Shown here piece after piece: positions 1-9,217 of a stretch of 47,178 nt of DNA (position 1 is its first letter; every line of letters begins with the position of its first letter). The notes below the pieces were generated by a model. It made no database searches and had not been told where the DNA came from. It saw nothing but the letters and a program-made list of their open reading frames with translations. The translations under genes and the position numbers were made by a program. This DNA is from a virus, in the IMG/VR virus record IMGVR_UViG_3300035701_000061, positions 1 to 47,178 of that record, one strand, 5' to 3'.

Positions 1-118
1 AGCTGCAGGAAGATTGATCACACCAAGCCTTTCTATACGCAAAACTGTAGGAACAACGGCAAGAGTTATGGATGTGGATTATCATACTAGCGGTATTAGA
101 TACACAACACCAAGATAA
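1..118 (+). CDS. Tail fibre C-terminal fragment (5' end outside window)
   Basis: The frame opening at base 2 encodes about 38 residues, starting AAGRLITPS and ending GIRYTTPR before a TAA stop. They are identical to the last residues of the 1139-residue tail fibre that ends at 45614. They would form the last strands of its lectin-like (ConA/LamG-type) C-terminal domain. The fragment is either the end of a second fibre gene lying left of the window or the same gene seen again because the molecule is circular. The sequence alone cannot separate these. Confidence 0.8.
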   Translation, partial: AAGRLITPSLSIRKTVGTTARVMDVDYHTSGIRYTTPR

Positions 119-127
119 AGGAGATAT
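1..127 (+). repeat. 127-bp exact direct repeat, left copy
   Basis: Bases 1-127 match 45497-45623 without a mismatch. Base 128 (a) differs from 45624 (t). The repeat covers the 3' end of the tail fibre and the ribosome binding site of the next small gene. Homology continues through 134-331 but with substitutions and a 2-bp length difference just before the ATG. An exact 127-bp match beginning at base 1 is what a de Bruijn assembly with k=127 leaves at a graph fork. Confidence 0.95.
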
Positions 128-133
128 ATTATA

Positions 134-331
134 ATGAATAAAGACGATATAAAAAAGATTTTGGAAGATGCTTTAATTAAGATAAAAGAGTATGAAGAAA
201 TAGCAAACATGGCGGCCAATCTAATAGCATCAATGAAGTATCTTGATACGGAAGATGATAAAATTTTAGATACTAAGAAACAGGAATTGACAGATGCCGC
301 AACCGCTGCTAATATCGATATTAAACCATAA
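134..331 (+). CDS. Small coiled-coil phage protein, copy 1
   Basis: This is a 65-residue charged, helix-rich protein (MNKDDIKKILEDALIKIKEY and onward) with no membrane segment, zinc motif or signal peptide. The ATG at 134 follows an AAGGAGATAT-type ribosome binding site. It lies 15 bases after the fibre stop and 34 bases before the next gene. A near-identical paralogue of 66 residues sits at 45628-45828, also directly after a tail fibre end. The two differ mainly at residues 6 and 47 and at the C-terminus (NIDIKP against NISPVKP). The position suggests a fibre-associated or assembly role, but this is inference and I recognise no family. Confidence 0.85.
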   Translation: MNKDDIKKILEDALIKIKEYEEIANMAANLIASMKYLDTEDDKILDTKKQELTDAATAANIDIKP

Positions 332-365
332 TGGGCAATGTTGCTTATTATAACAAGGAGTATTT

Positions 366-839
366 ATGGAGATTAAAAGAGCGTCACTTGTAAGTATGTG
401 GAATGTGTTTGAATCTGGTGAATTAAAAGCAATTGATAATTTTAGATTCAATTATGCAATCATCAAAAACAAACGTATAATTGAACCTGAGATTAGGGCA
501 ATTGAAGAAATTCAGAAACCAACTGAAAAGTTTATTGAATTTCAAAATACTCGAATTGCATTGTGTGAAAAATATGCCAAGAAAGATGATAAGGGTGAAG
601 CAATTAAAAATGGGATGTCTTATGATATTGAAAACATGGACGAGTTTAATAAAGAACTAGAACCTATTAAGGAACAGTACAAGGATACTATTGCAGAAAT
701 TGACGAAAAGATTAAAAAGGTTAACGAGTTTATAGAGGAAGATGTTACAATAGATTTATACATGATAAAATCATCATACATGCCTGACAAATTATCAAAA
801 GAAATTATTGAGGTATTGTACCCAATTATTGGAGATTAG
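366..839 (+). CDS. DUF1617-like phage protein
   Basis: This 157-residue protein is highly charged, with alternating helical stretches. Its pattern resembles the phage DUF1617 family: an N-terminal beta segment, a long helix around residues 40-75, a K-D-D-K-G-E turn near residue 73, then a second helical hairpin and a short C-terminal cap. The ATG at 366 follows AAGGAG in the preceding gap. The stop abuts the next start at 840. Such genes are usually found among tail genes but have no known activity. The family assignment is from pattern memory only. Confidence 0.7.
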   Translation: MEIKRASLVSMWNVFESGELKAIDNFRFNYAIIKNKRIIEPEIRAIEEIQKPTEKFIEFQNTRIALCEKYAKKDDKGEAIKNGMSYDIENMDEFNKELEPIKEQYKDTIAEIDEKIKKVNEFIEEDVTIDLYMIKSSYMPDKLSKEIIEVLYPIIGD

Positions 840-1688
840 GTGGCAGATAAGTTATCGCGTTCAGAATTACTTAAGCAGAACAGAGAACAGGGGATTGATC
901 TCGGTGATTCTTTCTACCAAGATGGTTCCCTGCTTATCTATTCTGGAGGCAAACCAATTAATTTCGGCAAGGGTAAGAATAAGCAAATCCTGCAATCTAA
1001 CGGCACGTTTCCTGTCTGGAATTATCCTAACTTATTACTCAGCACAAGCTCTAATTATGAGTTGACTGATATTGATAACTATTCGACCATAATATTCACA
1101 AACAGTTCAGCGGCAAAAGAATTAAAATTACCACTCGCTATTAACAATCCTAATAGAATATTATACATCAAAAATAAATCTACCGGACATGCGGACTTTG
1201 TAATAAAGACTAAAGGAAGTGATAGATTTGACGACAATTCAACATCAAAGACGTTATATTTATATGATAATTTTATCACTTTACAGTCTAATGGCGGATC
1301 ATTGTGGTATGTAATAAACAGTTCTCCTTACAAAGAAAAATGGTACACCCTGACGATAACTGCTACAAACGTGACTGCTTGGGCCACTGTCAGGGCAAGA
1401 GGGTGCAAATATTTAACTAGTGATAATTCATGGCGAGCCAAATGCGAGATATGCGGAACACATAATGCTGATGCCGATTATTATTTAGTGATAACTGGTA
1501 ATTCAGTATCGACGTTAGCTAATGGGAATTTTGCATTGGCTGCATCCACTAAAACAACAACCAATGTAAACGCCTATTATGATAATAGTGCAACAAACGG
1601 AAGATTATATGTGAGTTCATCTGCGACCATAATAACTGTTGCAATATGGGGTGATTGGCCATGTCAGGTAGAACCTACATGGACATGA
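840..1688 (+). CDS. Putative tail/receptor-binding fibre protein
   Basis: The GTG start at 840 directly follows the previous TAG and has GGAG about 6 bases upstream. The 282-residue product is rich in Asn, Ser, Thr and Tyr. It has a charged N-terminus, a stretch resembling fibre necks (ILQSNGTFPVWNYPN, about residues 60-75), and a mainly beta C-terminal half from about residue 165 (YTLTITATNVTAWATVRARG onward) with four cysteines. That organisation suits a trimeric fibre or tip protein. No enzyme motif is visible. It sits between the small fibre-linked genes and the tail nozzle gene, consistent with an adsorption role. Confidence 0.6.
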   Translation: MADKLSRSELLKQNREQGIDLGDSFYQDGSLLIYSGGKPINFGKGKNKQILQSNGTFPVWNYPNLLLSTSSNYELTDIDNYSTIIFTNSSAAKELKLPLAINNPNRILYIKNKSTGHADFVIKTKGSDRFDDNSTSKTLYLYDNFITLQSNGGSLWYVINSSPYKEKWYTLTITATNVTAWATVRARGCKYLTSDNSWRAKCEICGTHNADADYYLVITGNSVSTLANGNFALAASTKTTTNVNAYYDNSATNGRLYVSSSATIITVAIWGDWPCQVEPTWT

Positions 1689-1695
1689 GGATTTT

Positions 1696-4600
1696 ATGGC
1701 TAAACTTGTAATTAATGATTTTAGTGGTGGCATCACAGATCTCCTGATAAATACGAACCCTAACCAATGCGAGAAGTGTGAGAATTTACTTATCGAGAAA
1801 GATAAATCTCTCAAAACTAGATTTGGTTGTGACTTATATAATAGTGTATGGTATCAACCAGTTGGCGCAAAACGCATAGATGGAATGTTTTATTATCCCT
1901 TAAGTGGACTTATATATTTCCAGGCAGAAAATCAAATTTACAATTATGTTGCCACTCCAACTCCATGTGGAACAAAATTATCTACAGAACTTGTGACAAG
2001 TGGAACATTCGATCCCACATTAGTGAATACATTTTTGCCAGCAGCAGTTAACACTACAACTGAATATATAACGATAACGGCGCATGGATTATTAAATAAT
2101 GATCCCGTCGAGTTTACCAATTCAGGCGGTGGTTTGCCAAATCCATTGGCCGTTGACACGGTTTATTATGTTGTGGGTAAAACAAATGATACTTTTCAGG
2201 TATCTGCAACATATGGTGGGGGAGCAATAAACCTTACCACTCAAGGAACTGGAACACATTCAGCATATAAATGTGCAAACGGATGGACAGGAATTGGTAC
2301 TGGTGGTTGGGAATATTTGCCAGCAACAGATAATATAAGAAAGGGTAATGCGTCTGCTGGAACATTGTCTACAACATTTTCACTTGCAAATGGAAGATAT
2401 TATTTATTAAGTTTTACATTTGAGGCGACAATAGATGGTGATTCAATGAAGGTTTCAGTTACAAATAGTTACATTAGGGATTTTATAAATGATGTAAAAG
2501 CGAATATCTATCCAACAATGTATTCAAGTCTTGACAATACATATTATTATGTAATAGAACCATATGCGACAGGTCTACAAACATTATCATTTTGGCATGG
2601 TGCTGGAGTAACTACAAATTATACAATTATAGACAATGTTTCTGTCAAACAAATTATTGATGATGCACTTGATATTTTTCTAGGGGCAACACCGCCAATA
2701 AATATAGATACCGATATAATGAGAGAACAACAAATAATTGTATCAAGCAAACAGAAACGTGGTGTAAGATTTGCAAAAAATGATAGACCATATGATGCTA
2801 TTACAAACGCAAGAGCATTTTCATTAGGATTACCAAAACCATCTACTCCAACTAAGGCATCGTCAATTAGTGGATCAAATGCGTATCTATATAGAATTGT
2901 TCATTGGTATAAATATTCAATTAATGGATGCATGCATGAGATACTCAGCGCTCCTTCAACAGCACTAGAAGTAACAGACTCTGCTATTGCGTCTTCAATA
3001 GCATTTTCTGGAAACACACATAACGGAACAGCAGTTATAGATAATATAAATACAGGCGTAACAAATTGGCCTGTTGGCGCAGTTATCGACATGGTTGGAG
3101 TACCTGTTGGAAGTACTATCTTAACAATAGCAAGTTCTAGTTCAATTACAGTTAGCGCAAACAGCACCGCTACCGCAACTGTTTATGGAAATATGTTTGC
3201 ACCATGTGTTATTAATCTACCTGCACAATTTAATAATAGTGGAGGAAATAGTGCTTGGGATTGGGCAAACATCCAAACATTAATTTATAGAACAACTGGA
3301 AATGGATCTGTATATTATTTGGTTAATACTGTTACTCAGGGAACAACTTTATATACAGATATAGTTAATGATGAAGCATTAGTAACTGGCCCACAATTAT
3401 ATTCAAATTTAACAAATCATTCTGTAACAAACGACGAACCACCATTATGTAAATATGTAACCGTTGCTAATGATATGGCATGGTATGGTGATGTATATGT
3501 TGCTCCTGTTGCAGCAACGGCGCATACAAGAGCTGCGCCGGCAGGATATTTAAAATTCAGAATACAACAATCTCAGATGGGTGATCTTAATTCATGCCCT
3601 GCTAATTTTTATGTAGATGTAGAAGGTACATTAAAAGGACTAAGTTCAATAGGCAAAACTCCAATTGCTCTTACAGATAACAGAATATATCGTCTTGATG
3701 GGTATTTTGATGAAACTGGAAATGGTCAAATTAATCCTGTTATTATAGACGATAAGGCTGGATGTATTGGTTATAAATCAATAGTAAGAACTAGAGATTT
3801 ATTATATTGGGCTGGCAACTATGGGTTCTTTGCAACCGACGGGTTTACTGTTAAAAAGATATCTTTTCAACTAGAAGATACCTACTACTCTTTAATAGAC
3901 TCTGATAATAAGAAAATAAGATTGTGCGGATCATATGACAAGAAAAATGATCGTATATATTGGGCTACTTATGATTCGACAAGTTCAGATAATAATATGT
4001 TGTATGTTTACGATATAACATTTGGTGCGTTTACCACAATAAGCCCACCCGCATCCGCCACCTATTTCGGGGCAACTACTATATTATTTTCAGAAGACAA
4101 ATTAATAAGATGCGGTCAGGATGTAGATAGTTATGGTATTGTTTATAAACATTATGATGGGAAATATACAGATGTCTGTGCGACTGGTACAACTGGTGCG
4201 GTAACATATCCAGAATATGCAATTGAACACACATACAGAACGATAAAGATAGATTATGGTGACCCAACCAACAAAAAATGGGTGCCTAAGTTTTCAATGA
4301 CTGCGGAATATGAGACAAACGCTACACTTACATTATTGCCAAATTCATATGATAATTCCTCAACTTCAGCTAGAACATTGCAACAACTTGTGTATATTAA
4401 ATATGGAACAGCGAATTATCATGGGATAACGGAAACATTACCGTCTGATTATGTGACATCAAATGAGGCAAATGCCATTATAAAATCTAGGCATTTTACT
4501 GCTGGTTGCCTAAGAACAAAACATAAACAATTAGAACTTACTAATGTTGGTGTTGATACAATTATCCAGAAATCAGATACACTTGGGAATACCTGCACCT

Positions 4601-5184
4601 CTAGTGGAGCAGGAACAAAGACCGTAACCATAGGGGCAGGTACATTTTTGACATCTCCAGAAGGATTATATCTTTCAACAGAATATAGATATGGTGGAGC
4701 AAACGGGTCATATGGAGCATTTGCAACCACCGCTGTAGATGTTACGGAAAACTGGATTGAAGTTGATTCACACGGATTATCTAATGGAACCATGATAAAA
4801 TTTACATCCAGCACCACTCTTCCAGCACCACTATCTAGCAGCACGGTTTACTATGCCCTGGTTGTAAATGCTAATTTTTTCCAAGTAGCATTAACATCCG
4901 GTGGAGCAGCAATAGACTTAACAACGCAGGGTGTTGGGACTCATTATCTATTGATTTTTGATGACTACGCTTATGACTATTTGATAACAGCGCGCCCTTC
5001 TGCTGTAACCTTGACTGTTACGGATACTAATAGAAGGCTACCATTAACGGCTCAAAAGTGGGAAATTCATGGACAGCCAAAGGGCGAGGTGTTAAAATTG
5101 AAGTCGATAGTACAGGATTATGATATTATAGGTAACGTGGGGGGTGATTATCAGGAAACCAAGGACGTTACTGGTAATGTTTAG
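1696..5184 (+). CDS. Tail nozzle / tubular protein B-like (P22 gp10-like) structural protein
   Basis: The N-terminus (IND FSGG I, then CENLLIEKDKSLKTRFG at about residues 29-45) matches the pattern of short-tailed phage nozzle proteins, in which a conserved N...G.LKTR.G segment opens a beta-propeller. At 1162 residues it is longer than P22 gp10 or T7 gp12. The excess includes two copies of a roughly 70-residue inserted domain with the pattern 'HGL.N...V.FT....LP.PL....VYY....N.FQV....GGAAI.LTTQG.GTH', near residues 115-190 and 1010-1085. The central part (residues 600-830) carries the R-L-D-G, YWAGNYGFFATDGF and YDKKNDRIYWATYD blade-like repeats. Located just before the tail adaptor gene. Confidence 0.75.
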   Translation: MAKLVINDFSGGITDLLINTNPNQCEKCENLLIEKDKSLKTRFGCDLYNSVWYQPVGAKRIDGMFYYPLSGLIYFQAENQIYNYVATPTPCGTKLSTELVTSGTFDPTLVNTFLPAAVNTTTEYITITAHGLLNNDPVEFTNSGGGLPNPLAVDTVYYVVGKTNDTFQVSATYGGGAINLTTQGTGTHSAYKCANGWTGIGTGGWEYLPATDNIRKGNASAGTLSTTFSLANGRYYLLSFTFEATIDGDSMKVSVTNSYIRDFINDVKANIYPTMYSSLDNTYYYVIEPYATGLQTLSFWHGAGVTTNYTIIDNVSVKQIIDDALDIFLGATPPINIDTDIMREQQIIVSSKQKRGVRFAKNDRPYDAITNARAFSLGLPKPSTPTKASSISGSNAYLYRIVHWYKYSINGCMHEILSAPSTALEVTDSAIASSIAFSGNTHNGTAVIDNINTGVTNWPVGAVIDMVGVPVGSTILTIASSSSITVSANSTATATVYGNMFAPCVINLPAQFNNSGGNSAWDWANIQTLIYRTTGNGSVYYLVNTVTQGTTLYTDIVNDEALVTGPQLYSNLTNHSVTNDEPPLCKYVTVANDMAWYGDVYVAPVAATAHTRAAPAGYLKFRIQQSQMGDLNSCPANFYVDVEGTLKGLSSIGKTPIALTDNRIYRLDGYFDETGNGQINPVIIDDKAGCIGYKSIVRTRDLLYWAGNYGFFATDGFTVKKISFQLEDTYYSLIDSDNKKIRLCGSYDKKNDRIYWATYDSTSSDNNMLYVYDITFGAFTTISPPASATYFGATTILFSEDKLIRCGQDVDSYGIVYKHYDGKYTDVCATGTTGAVTYPEYAIEHTYRTIKIDYGDPTNKKWVPKFSMTAEYETNATLTLLPNSYDNSSTSARTLQQLVYIKYGTANYHGITETLPSDYVTSNEANAIIKSRHFTAGCLRTKHKQLELTNVGVDTIIQKSDTLGNTCTSSGAGTKTVTIGAGTFLTSPEGLYLSTEYRYGGANGSYGAFATTAVDVTENWIEVDSHGLSNGTMIKFTSSTTLPAPLSSSTVYYALVVNANFFQVALTSGGAAIDLTTQGVGTHYLLIFDDYAYDYLITARPSAVTLTVTDTNRRLPLTAQKWEIHGQPKGEVLKLKSIVQDYDIIGNVGGDYQETKDVTGNV

Positions 5185-5193
5185 GGGGGTAAA

Positions 5194-5895
5194 ATGATAC
5201 TATCAGATCTAAGAATAAAAATAAGACGCGACATAGATATGCAAGAGGAACAATTTATTACAACTACTGAACTCAATTCATATATAAATAGTGGTATATC
5301 TGAGGCAGAACGTATCATTCATAATTTATATGAAGATTATTTCTTGACTACTGGAGCACTAACCGTCCATGGTGCTGGACTGCCTTGGTTTACCTTGCCA
5401 TCGGACATATACGCAAACAAGATAAGAAAAGTAGTTTACGATGATGGTAATAATGTTGAGTATATAATTCCAAGAATACGTAAGTTGGAGGATATATATG
5501 CTCTTGATGATATTACAGCATCTCCAGAGAATAGTTTTGCATATTTGTTATTGAATGATTTAACAAACGGGGTCCGCTTAAGACTTTATCCAACGCCCGC
5601 ATCAACTCCAGTAGCCAATATAACGGTTTATTATATTCGTAACGCGAAACAATTGTCTGCTGATAATGATGTTCATGACATTCCAGAATTTGAGAATTTT
5701 ATCGTGGCTTATGCAAAAATAAAATGCTTACAGAAAGAAGGAACCAGTCCATTGCTTCAGGTGCAGATTGCTGAATTACAGAACGAAAAAAGCCAAATGA
5801 TACAAACATTAAGCAACATGGTTCCAGATGATGATGATAATGTAATTCCTGACATGTCTTTTTATAGTGATTTTGATTGTAACGAGGGGAATTAA
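5194..5895 (+). CDS. Head-tail adaptor / tail tubular protein A-like
   Basis: The 233-residue product starts MILSDLRIKIRRDID. It has a helical N-terminus, a YINSGISEAERIIHNLYEDYF helix typical of podovirus adaptor proteins (P22 gp4 / T7 gp11 type), a beta-rich middle, and a helical acidic C-terminus (DDDDN). The ATG at 5194 has a GGGGGGT sequence about 6 bases upstream. It follows the nozzle gene by 9 bases, and the pair nozzle plus adaptor is typical of short-tailed phages. It would form the ring joining portal and nozzle. Assignment rests on position and secondary structure pattern. Confidence 0.7.
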   Translation: MILSDLRIKIRRDIDMQEEQFITTTELNSYINSGISEAERIIHNLYEDYFLTTGALTVHGAGLPWFTLPSDIYANKIRKVVYDDGNNVEYIIPRIRKLEDIYALDDITASPENSFAYLLLNDLTNGVRLRLYPTPASTPVANITVYYIRNAKQLSADNDVHDIPEFENFIVAYAKIKCLQKEGTSPLLQVQIAELQNEKSQMIQTLSNMVPDDDDNVIPDMSFYSDFDCNEGN

Positions 5896-5896
5896 A

Positions 5897-6235
5897 GTGT
5901 CAGAACTGTATGCTGAATATCAGAAAGAAGTAAGGCAGGTAGAGATATATGAACCACCAGGAAGATTTGGTTTCATATCATATATAATCACTGGGGCAAC
6001 TTGTCATGTTGCTGATGCTTATTTGCTTCCAGAATATCGTGGTAAAAATTATTCTCATGAGTTTTGGGAAGAGTTTAAAAAGATAGTTAAAGAACGCGGA
6101 GTCAATTTCTTGACAGCAATGGTTTTCATTAAATCAAATGTTCACCCTACACATTCCTTACACGCTTGTTTACATCATGGGTTCAGAGTTATGGGTGCAG
6201 AAGGTAACTGTATTTACCTAGACATGGAGATATAA
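5897..6235 (+). CDS. GNAT-like acetyltransferase domain protein
   Basis: The GTG at 5897 is chosen because GAGGGG lies 8 bases upstream and the preceding gene stops at 5895. The 112-residue product shows a GNAT-like pattern: a beta strand ending in A-D-A-Y-L-L-P-E, then Y-R-G-K-N-Y at the acetyl-CoA pyrophosphate-loop position (about residues 48-55), a helix, another strand, and a C-terminal H-H-G-F-R-V-M-G segment like the usual 'Y..GF'. Such genes occur in podovirus structural clusters. Substrate unknown. The loop is not a perfect Q/RxxGxG/A, so activity is uncertain. Confidence 0.6.
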   Translation: MSELYAEYQKEVRQVEIYEPPGRFGFISYIITGATCHVADAYLLPEYRGKNYSHEFWEEFKKIVKERGVNFLTAMVFIKSNVHPTHSLHACLHHGFRVMGAEGNCIYLDMEI

Positions 6236-6236
6236 T

Positions 6237-6809
6237 ATGGGTAGCAGTGGAGGCGGTGAAGGTGGTGGATATAATCCGTGGGCGTTTCCTAGCGCGCCAC
6301 CTACATTTCAGGGATTATCTTATCAAGAACGTGGCGCTAATCAGGGAAAATTATTGCCACAATATAGTTATCAAGCACAACAAGCCAATATACCAACAGG
6401 CCCAAGTCAGCAAACACAATATTTATTGGCTCAACAACGTGCAGGAGAACAAACTCAATTAGGTCAAGCGGCCATGCAAGCAGGAGGAACAGCAGCAGAA
6501 GCAAGAGCAGGACTTGGAATGAGAGGTGGTTATTATTCAGGAGCCAGACAACAACTTGCTAATCAAGCAATGGCTAATGCTCAGGCATTGCAACAAGGAG
6601 TACGTGGAGCAGGACAACAAGCACAATTGGGTTTACTTGGTCAGGGAGAAGCACAGAAAACTGCTCTAATGCAGGCGGATGTCCAGGCTGCACAGGCAAA
6701 CCAAATGGCTAGAAATGCTTTCTTGGCTGATTTGTATGCTTCACAGATGAAAGGTTGGGCAGCAGGACAAGAAGCAAGCGCGCAAGAGAGATCTGGTGGA
6801 AGTAAATAA
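6237..6809 (+). CDS. Putative internal virion / DNA injection protein
   Basis: The 190-residue product is unusually rich in Gly, Ala and Gln. It starts with a GSSGGGEGGG tract and continues with long Ala/Gln helices (AQQRAGEQTQLGQAAMQAGG, then NQAMANAQALQQG). This resembles ejection proteins of the P22 gp7/gp20 or T7 gp14 class, which leave the capsid with the DNA. The ATG at 6237 starts one base after the previous stop, so it is translationally coupled. The acidic, low-complexity C-terminus ends in GGSK. No sequence-specific family motif is visible. Confidence 0.6.
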   Translation: MGSSGGGEGGGYNPWAFPSAPPTFQGLSYQERGANQGKLLPQYSYQAQQANIPTGPSQQTQYLLAQQRAGEQTQLGQAAMQAGGTAAEARAGLGMRGGYYSGARQQLANQAMANAQALQQGVRGAGQQAQLGLLGQGEAQKTALMQADVQAAQANQMARNAFLADLYASQMKGWAAGQEASAQERSGGSK

Positions 6810-6810
6810 G

Positions 6811-6969
6811 GTGCCGTTTAAATCACGCAAACAAGAACAATGGATGTATATAAATAAGCCTGCTCTTGCAAAAGAGTGGACTAGAAAATATGGTTCATTT
6901 AGTGGCAAGAAAAAGGCTAAGAATAAATGGGAAATAATTGCGGGTACTCGCAGAAAGGTGGGAAGATAA
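6811..6969 (+). CDS. Small basic phage protein with MPFKS-type N-terminus
   Basis: A 52-residue gene starts with GTG at 6811, one base after the previous stop, and ends directly before the next ATG at 6970. The product starts (V)PFKSRKQEQWMYINKPALAKE, resembling a common phage family that begins MPFKS.AQ..WM...P.la. It is strongly basic toward the C-terminus (KKKAKNKW, TRRKVGR). It shares the KWEI segment with the next gene (KNKWEIIAGT and YSKWEILAK), hinting at a distant relation. Function unknown; nucleic-acid binding is possible from the charge. Tight packing on both sides supports it as a real gene. Confidence 0.75.
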   Translation: MPFKSRKQEQWMYINKPALAKEWTRKYGSFSGKKKAKNKWEIIAGTRRKVGR

Positions 6970-7185
6970 ATGGCTAAGTTAACTTACAAACAAAAACACG
7001 ATTTACCAAAGGGTTCATTTGCTATACCTGGAAAGGAAAAATATCCTATTCATGATTTAGCACATGCCCGCAACGCACTTGCGCGTGTATCTGCAAATGG
7101 TACACCAGAGGAAAAGAAAAGAGTACGTGCAGCAGTTTACAGCAAATGGGAAATATTAGCGAAACACAAAAAAGAAAGAGAGTAA
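6970..7185 (+). CDS. Small DUF6582-like phage protein
   Basis: This 71-residue basic protein shows the pattern 'L....LP.G.FA.PG...YPI.DLAHARNALARV..NGT.EEK..V..AV..KW', recurrent in many phages and annotated as DUF6582 or as part of capsid-associated polyproteins. The H-A-R-N-A-L core lies at about residues 32-37. It starts directly at the preceding stop and lies among internal virion genes. Its biochemical role is unknown. Confidence 0.8.
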   Translation: MAKLTYKQKHDLPKGSFAIPGKEKYPIHDLAHARNALARVSANGTPEEKKRVRAAVYSKWEILAKHKKERE

Positions 7186-7186
7186 T

Positions 7187-7528
7187 ATGTTTTTCAGTAG
7201 ATGGGATTTTAATGTAAGCAAGGAAGATTTCAAGAACAGAATGAAGCGTGGTGAGATATCTGAAGAATTACAAAGGGCGCAACAAATGCTTGCAAACTTG
7301 TACGCTGGCAAAGATATGCCTGCTTCTCCAAGATATAAAGACGCTACCAAGGAAGATAAAATATCCTGGCTCAGAGATCAGATTATGCAGTTAACTGATG
7401 GTATGCGCCAGATATCTGAAGAAGAAAAAGAGGACAAGGGTGACAAATTTATTGGTGATCATTTTGATGTGAAAATTGACAAAGAAGACACTGTAACAAT
7501 GCCCGAACCTGTTCGGGTTGAAAACTAG
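7187..7528 (+). CDS. Unknown acidic structural-region protein
   Basis: The 113-residue product has a helical N-terminal two-thirds and an acidic tail (EEEKEDKGDKF) with no cysteine cluster or membrane segment. The ATG at 7187 lies one base after the previous stop, within a ribosome binding context AAGAAAGAGAG. I do not recognise a family. Its place inside the internal virion gene run suggests a virion or assembly protein. Confidence 0.7.
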   Translation: MFFSRWDFNVSKEDFKNRMKRGEISEELQRAQQMLANLYAGKDMPASPRYKDATKEDKISWLRDQIMQLTDGMRQISEEEKEDKGDKFIGDHFDVKIDKEDTVTMPEPVRVEN

Positions 7529-7537
7529 GAGTATATT

Positions 7538-7993
7538 ATGAATCCAATTTTAGCTGGTGTTTTAATCGGAATGGGTGTTGGTGCTGCGAAAAACATTCTT
7601 GTTGACCAACCAAGAGAAAAAAAACAAAGGAAATTGGCTGCTGAGGTAACCAGATATTCACCATGGACGGGGCATGAAGCACAACCTGTTAAACCTGCCA
7701 GCATGTTTGAAAGCATGTTAGGATATGGCGGAACTGGTGCTATGATTGGTTCAAGTGTTGGCGCTAACGCTGCTACACCAACAACAACACCTGGATCACT
7801 AAATTATGGTTTAACCAATATGGCACCAGCAGGACAACCGGCCAGTGCATTAGGTTATCAATCCAGCATGCCAACTGCTGCTCTTTTACCATCAGCACAA
7901 CAAGCACAATATAACTTACTGACACCCGCACAAACAAGTCTAGGATATAATCCCAATAAATGGGAGCAATTATCAACTCTTTTAAATAGATAG
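7538..7993 (+). CDS. Putative internal virion / membrane-inserting protein
   Basis: The 151-residue product starts with a glycine-rich hydrophobic stretch (LAGVLIGMGVGAA, residues 5-17). A second hydrophobic glycine stretch follows at about residues 62-78 (LGYGGTGAMIGSSVGANAA), then a Gln/Ala/Pro-rich tail. This layout fits small ejection proteins that insert into the host envelope. AGGAG lies about 6 bases before the ATG at 7538. Neighbours are other internal virion candidates. No domain recognised. Confidence 0.6.
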   Translation: MNPILAGVLIGMGVGAAKNILVDQPREKKQRKLAAEVTRYSPWTGHEAQPVKPASMFESMLGYGGTGAMIGSSVGANAATPTTTPGSLNYGLTNMAPAGQPASALGYQSSMPTAALLPSAQQAQYNLLTPAQTSLGYNPNKWEQLSTLLNR

Positions 7994-8003
7994 GAGAAAA
8001 ACC

Positions 8004-9215
8004 ATGGCTGGTTTAAGCGCATTACCTGGAACAAATATATTTAATCGTCCTAGTCAAAATGCCCAGGACATAGAATTTTTAAAAAGACTAATAGGACCAA
8101 TGCAGCAACCAACAGAACAAGACTACGAAAAGACAAAAGAGCAGGTTAATTATTTAAAAAATCTACTTAGTCTTAAGCCCGCAACAATTGAAGAAAAAGC
8201 AGCAATCGAGACACAATATGCACCACCAATCATTCCAGAACCTCCAAGAGAACTTGCTGGTTGGAAAGAATTTAAAGAGTACGCATTTAGTCCTTCTGGT
8301 GGAGCAGCAAAATTAGCCGAAGAAGCAAGAAAAAAAGGAGAGACTGAGGTTGGTTGGGGACCAATGGCAACGCTGGCTAAAGGTTTATGGGGAGCCGCTA
8401 CATATAAAAAACCAAAGAAACAATATGGTGCGTATCCAGAAAAAAAGGTTGCACCATCATCTAAGCCTGCACCAGCCAAACAAGAACCAGCGCCGCCCAA
8501 AAGTGGATATGATTACAATGCGGCATTATTAGAAGCAATGTCTCCAGAGAGGGACACAGAAGATACAACATTATCTAATCTTCTGTTTAACGAGAAAAGA
8601 AATAAAAAGCTAGAAGAACTTAGAGATGATCTGCTATCTAAGAAACCGAAGATTGACCTCTCTCCGATGTTTGCACTGATTGATAAAGAAACGGGAACAA
8701 GTCTTACCCAACTTTATAATAGACCGAAGACGCGTGAGGAGAATCAATTATTGGCGGCACAGATAGACAACTTAATTGAAGATAGGAAAACTAAAGATTT
8801 TGAAACATACATGAAACTGAAAACCTTGGCTAATTTAACACATGCCGAGAAGGTAAAAGCTAAATCAGCAGGTTTCCAAAACTTATTAACCATTGAGAAA
8901 GCGGCGGCAACAGCAAGAGGTGAGGCAATAGATCCATTTACGGCAATGGTAAAAGCAACCCAAGCAGCACACACACAAGCAGAGACTAGGGCATTAACGT
9001 CCAAATATAACACTCCTGCCGATGATGCTTTGGCAACTGTTTTAGGTGGTCGTAGTGAAATTCCTAAAACAATAAAGCGATGGAAAGACAATGCTTGGAA
9101 TTTACATGCTCCAGAGTTCCAAAGTGGGAAAATGAAAATGCCGTCCGATGCTCAAATAAAAGCTATTATACTTGAACAAAGTGGAGTAAATCTGTTAAAG
9201 AAGTATGAAGATTAA
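8004..9215 (+). CDS. Putative internal virion protein (403 aa)
   Basis: A soluble, mostly helical protein with a Pro/Lys/Ala-rich linker at about residues 135-168 (KKPKKQYGAYPEKKVAPSS and onward). Several long charged helices follow from residue 190. No catalytic motif is visible. TAGGAG lies about 6 bases before the ATG at 8004. It is followed after 2 bases by the 1259-residue gene. Position and composition suit a middle-sized ejection protein of the P22 gp20/gp16 or T7 gp15 type. Confidence 0.6.
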   Translation: MAGLSALPGTNIFNRPSQNAQDIEFLKRLIGPMQQPTEQDYEKTKEQVNYLKNLLSLKPATIEEKAAIETQYAPPIIPEPPRELAGWKEFKEYAFSPSGGAAKLAEEARKKGETEVGWGPMATLAKGLWGAATYKKPKKQYGAYPEKKVAPSSKPAPAKQEPAPPKSGYDYNAALLEAMSPERDTEDTTLSNLLFNEKRNKKLEELRDDLLSKKPKIDLSPMFALIDKETGTSLTQLYNRPKTREENQLLAAQIDNLIEDRKTKDFETYMKLKTLANLTHAEKVKAKSAGFQNLLTIEKAAATARGEAIDPFTAMVKATQAAHTQAETRALTSKYNTPADDALATVLGGRSEIPKTIKRWKDNAWNLHAPEFQSGKMKMPSDAQIKAIILEQSGVNLLKKYED

Positions 9216-9217
9216 TT

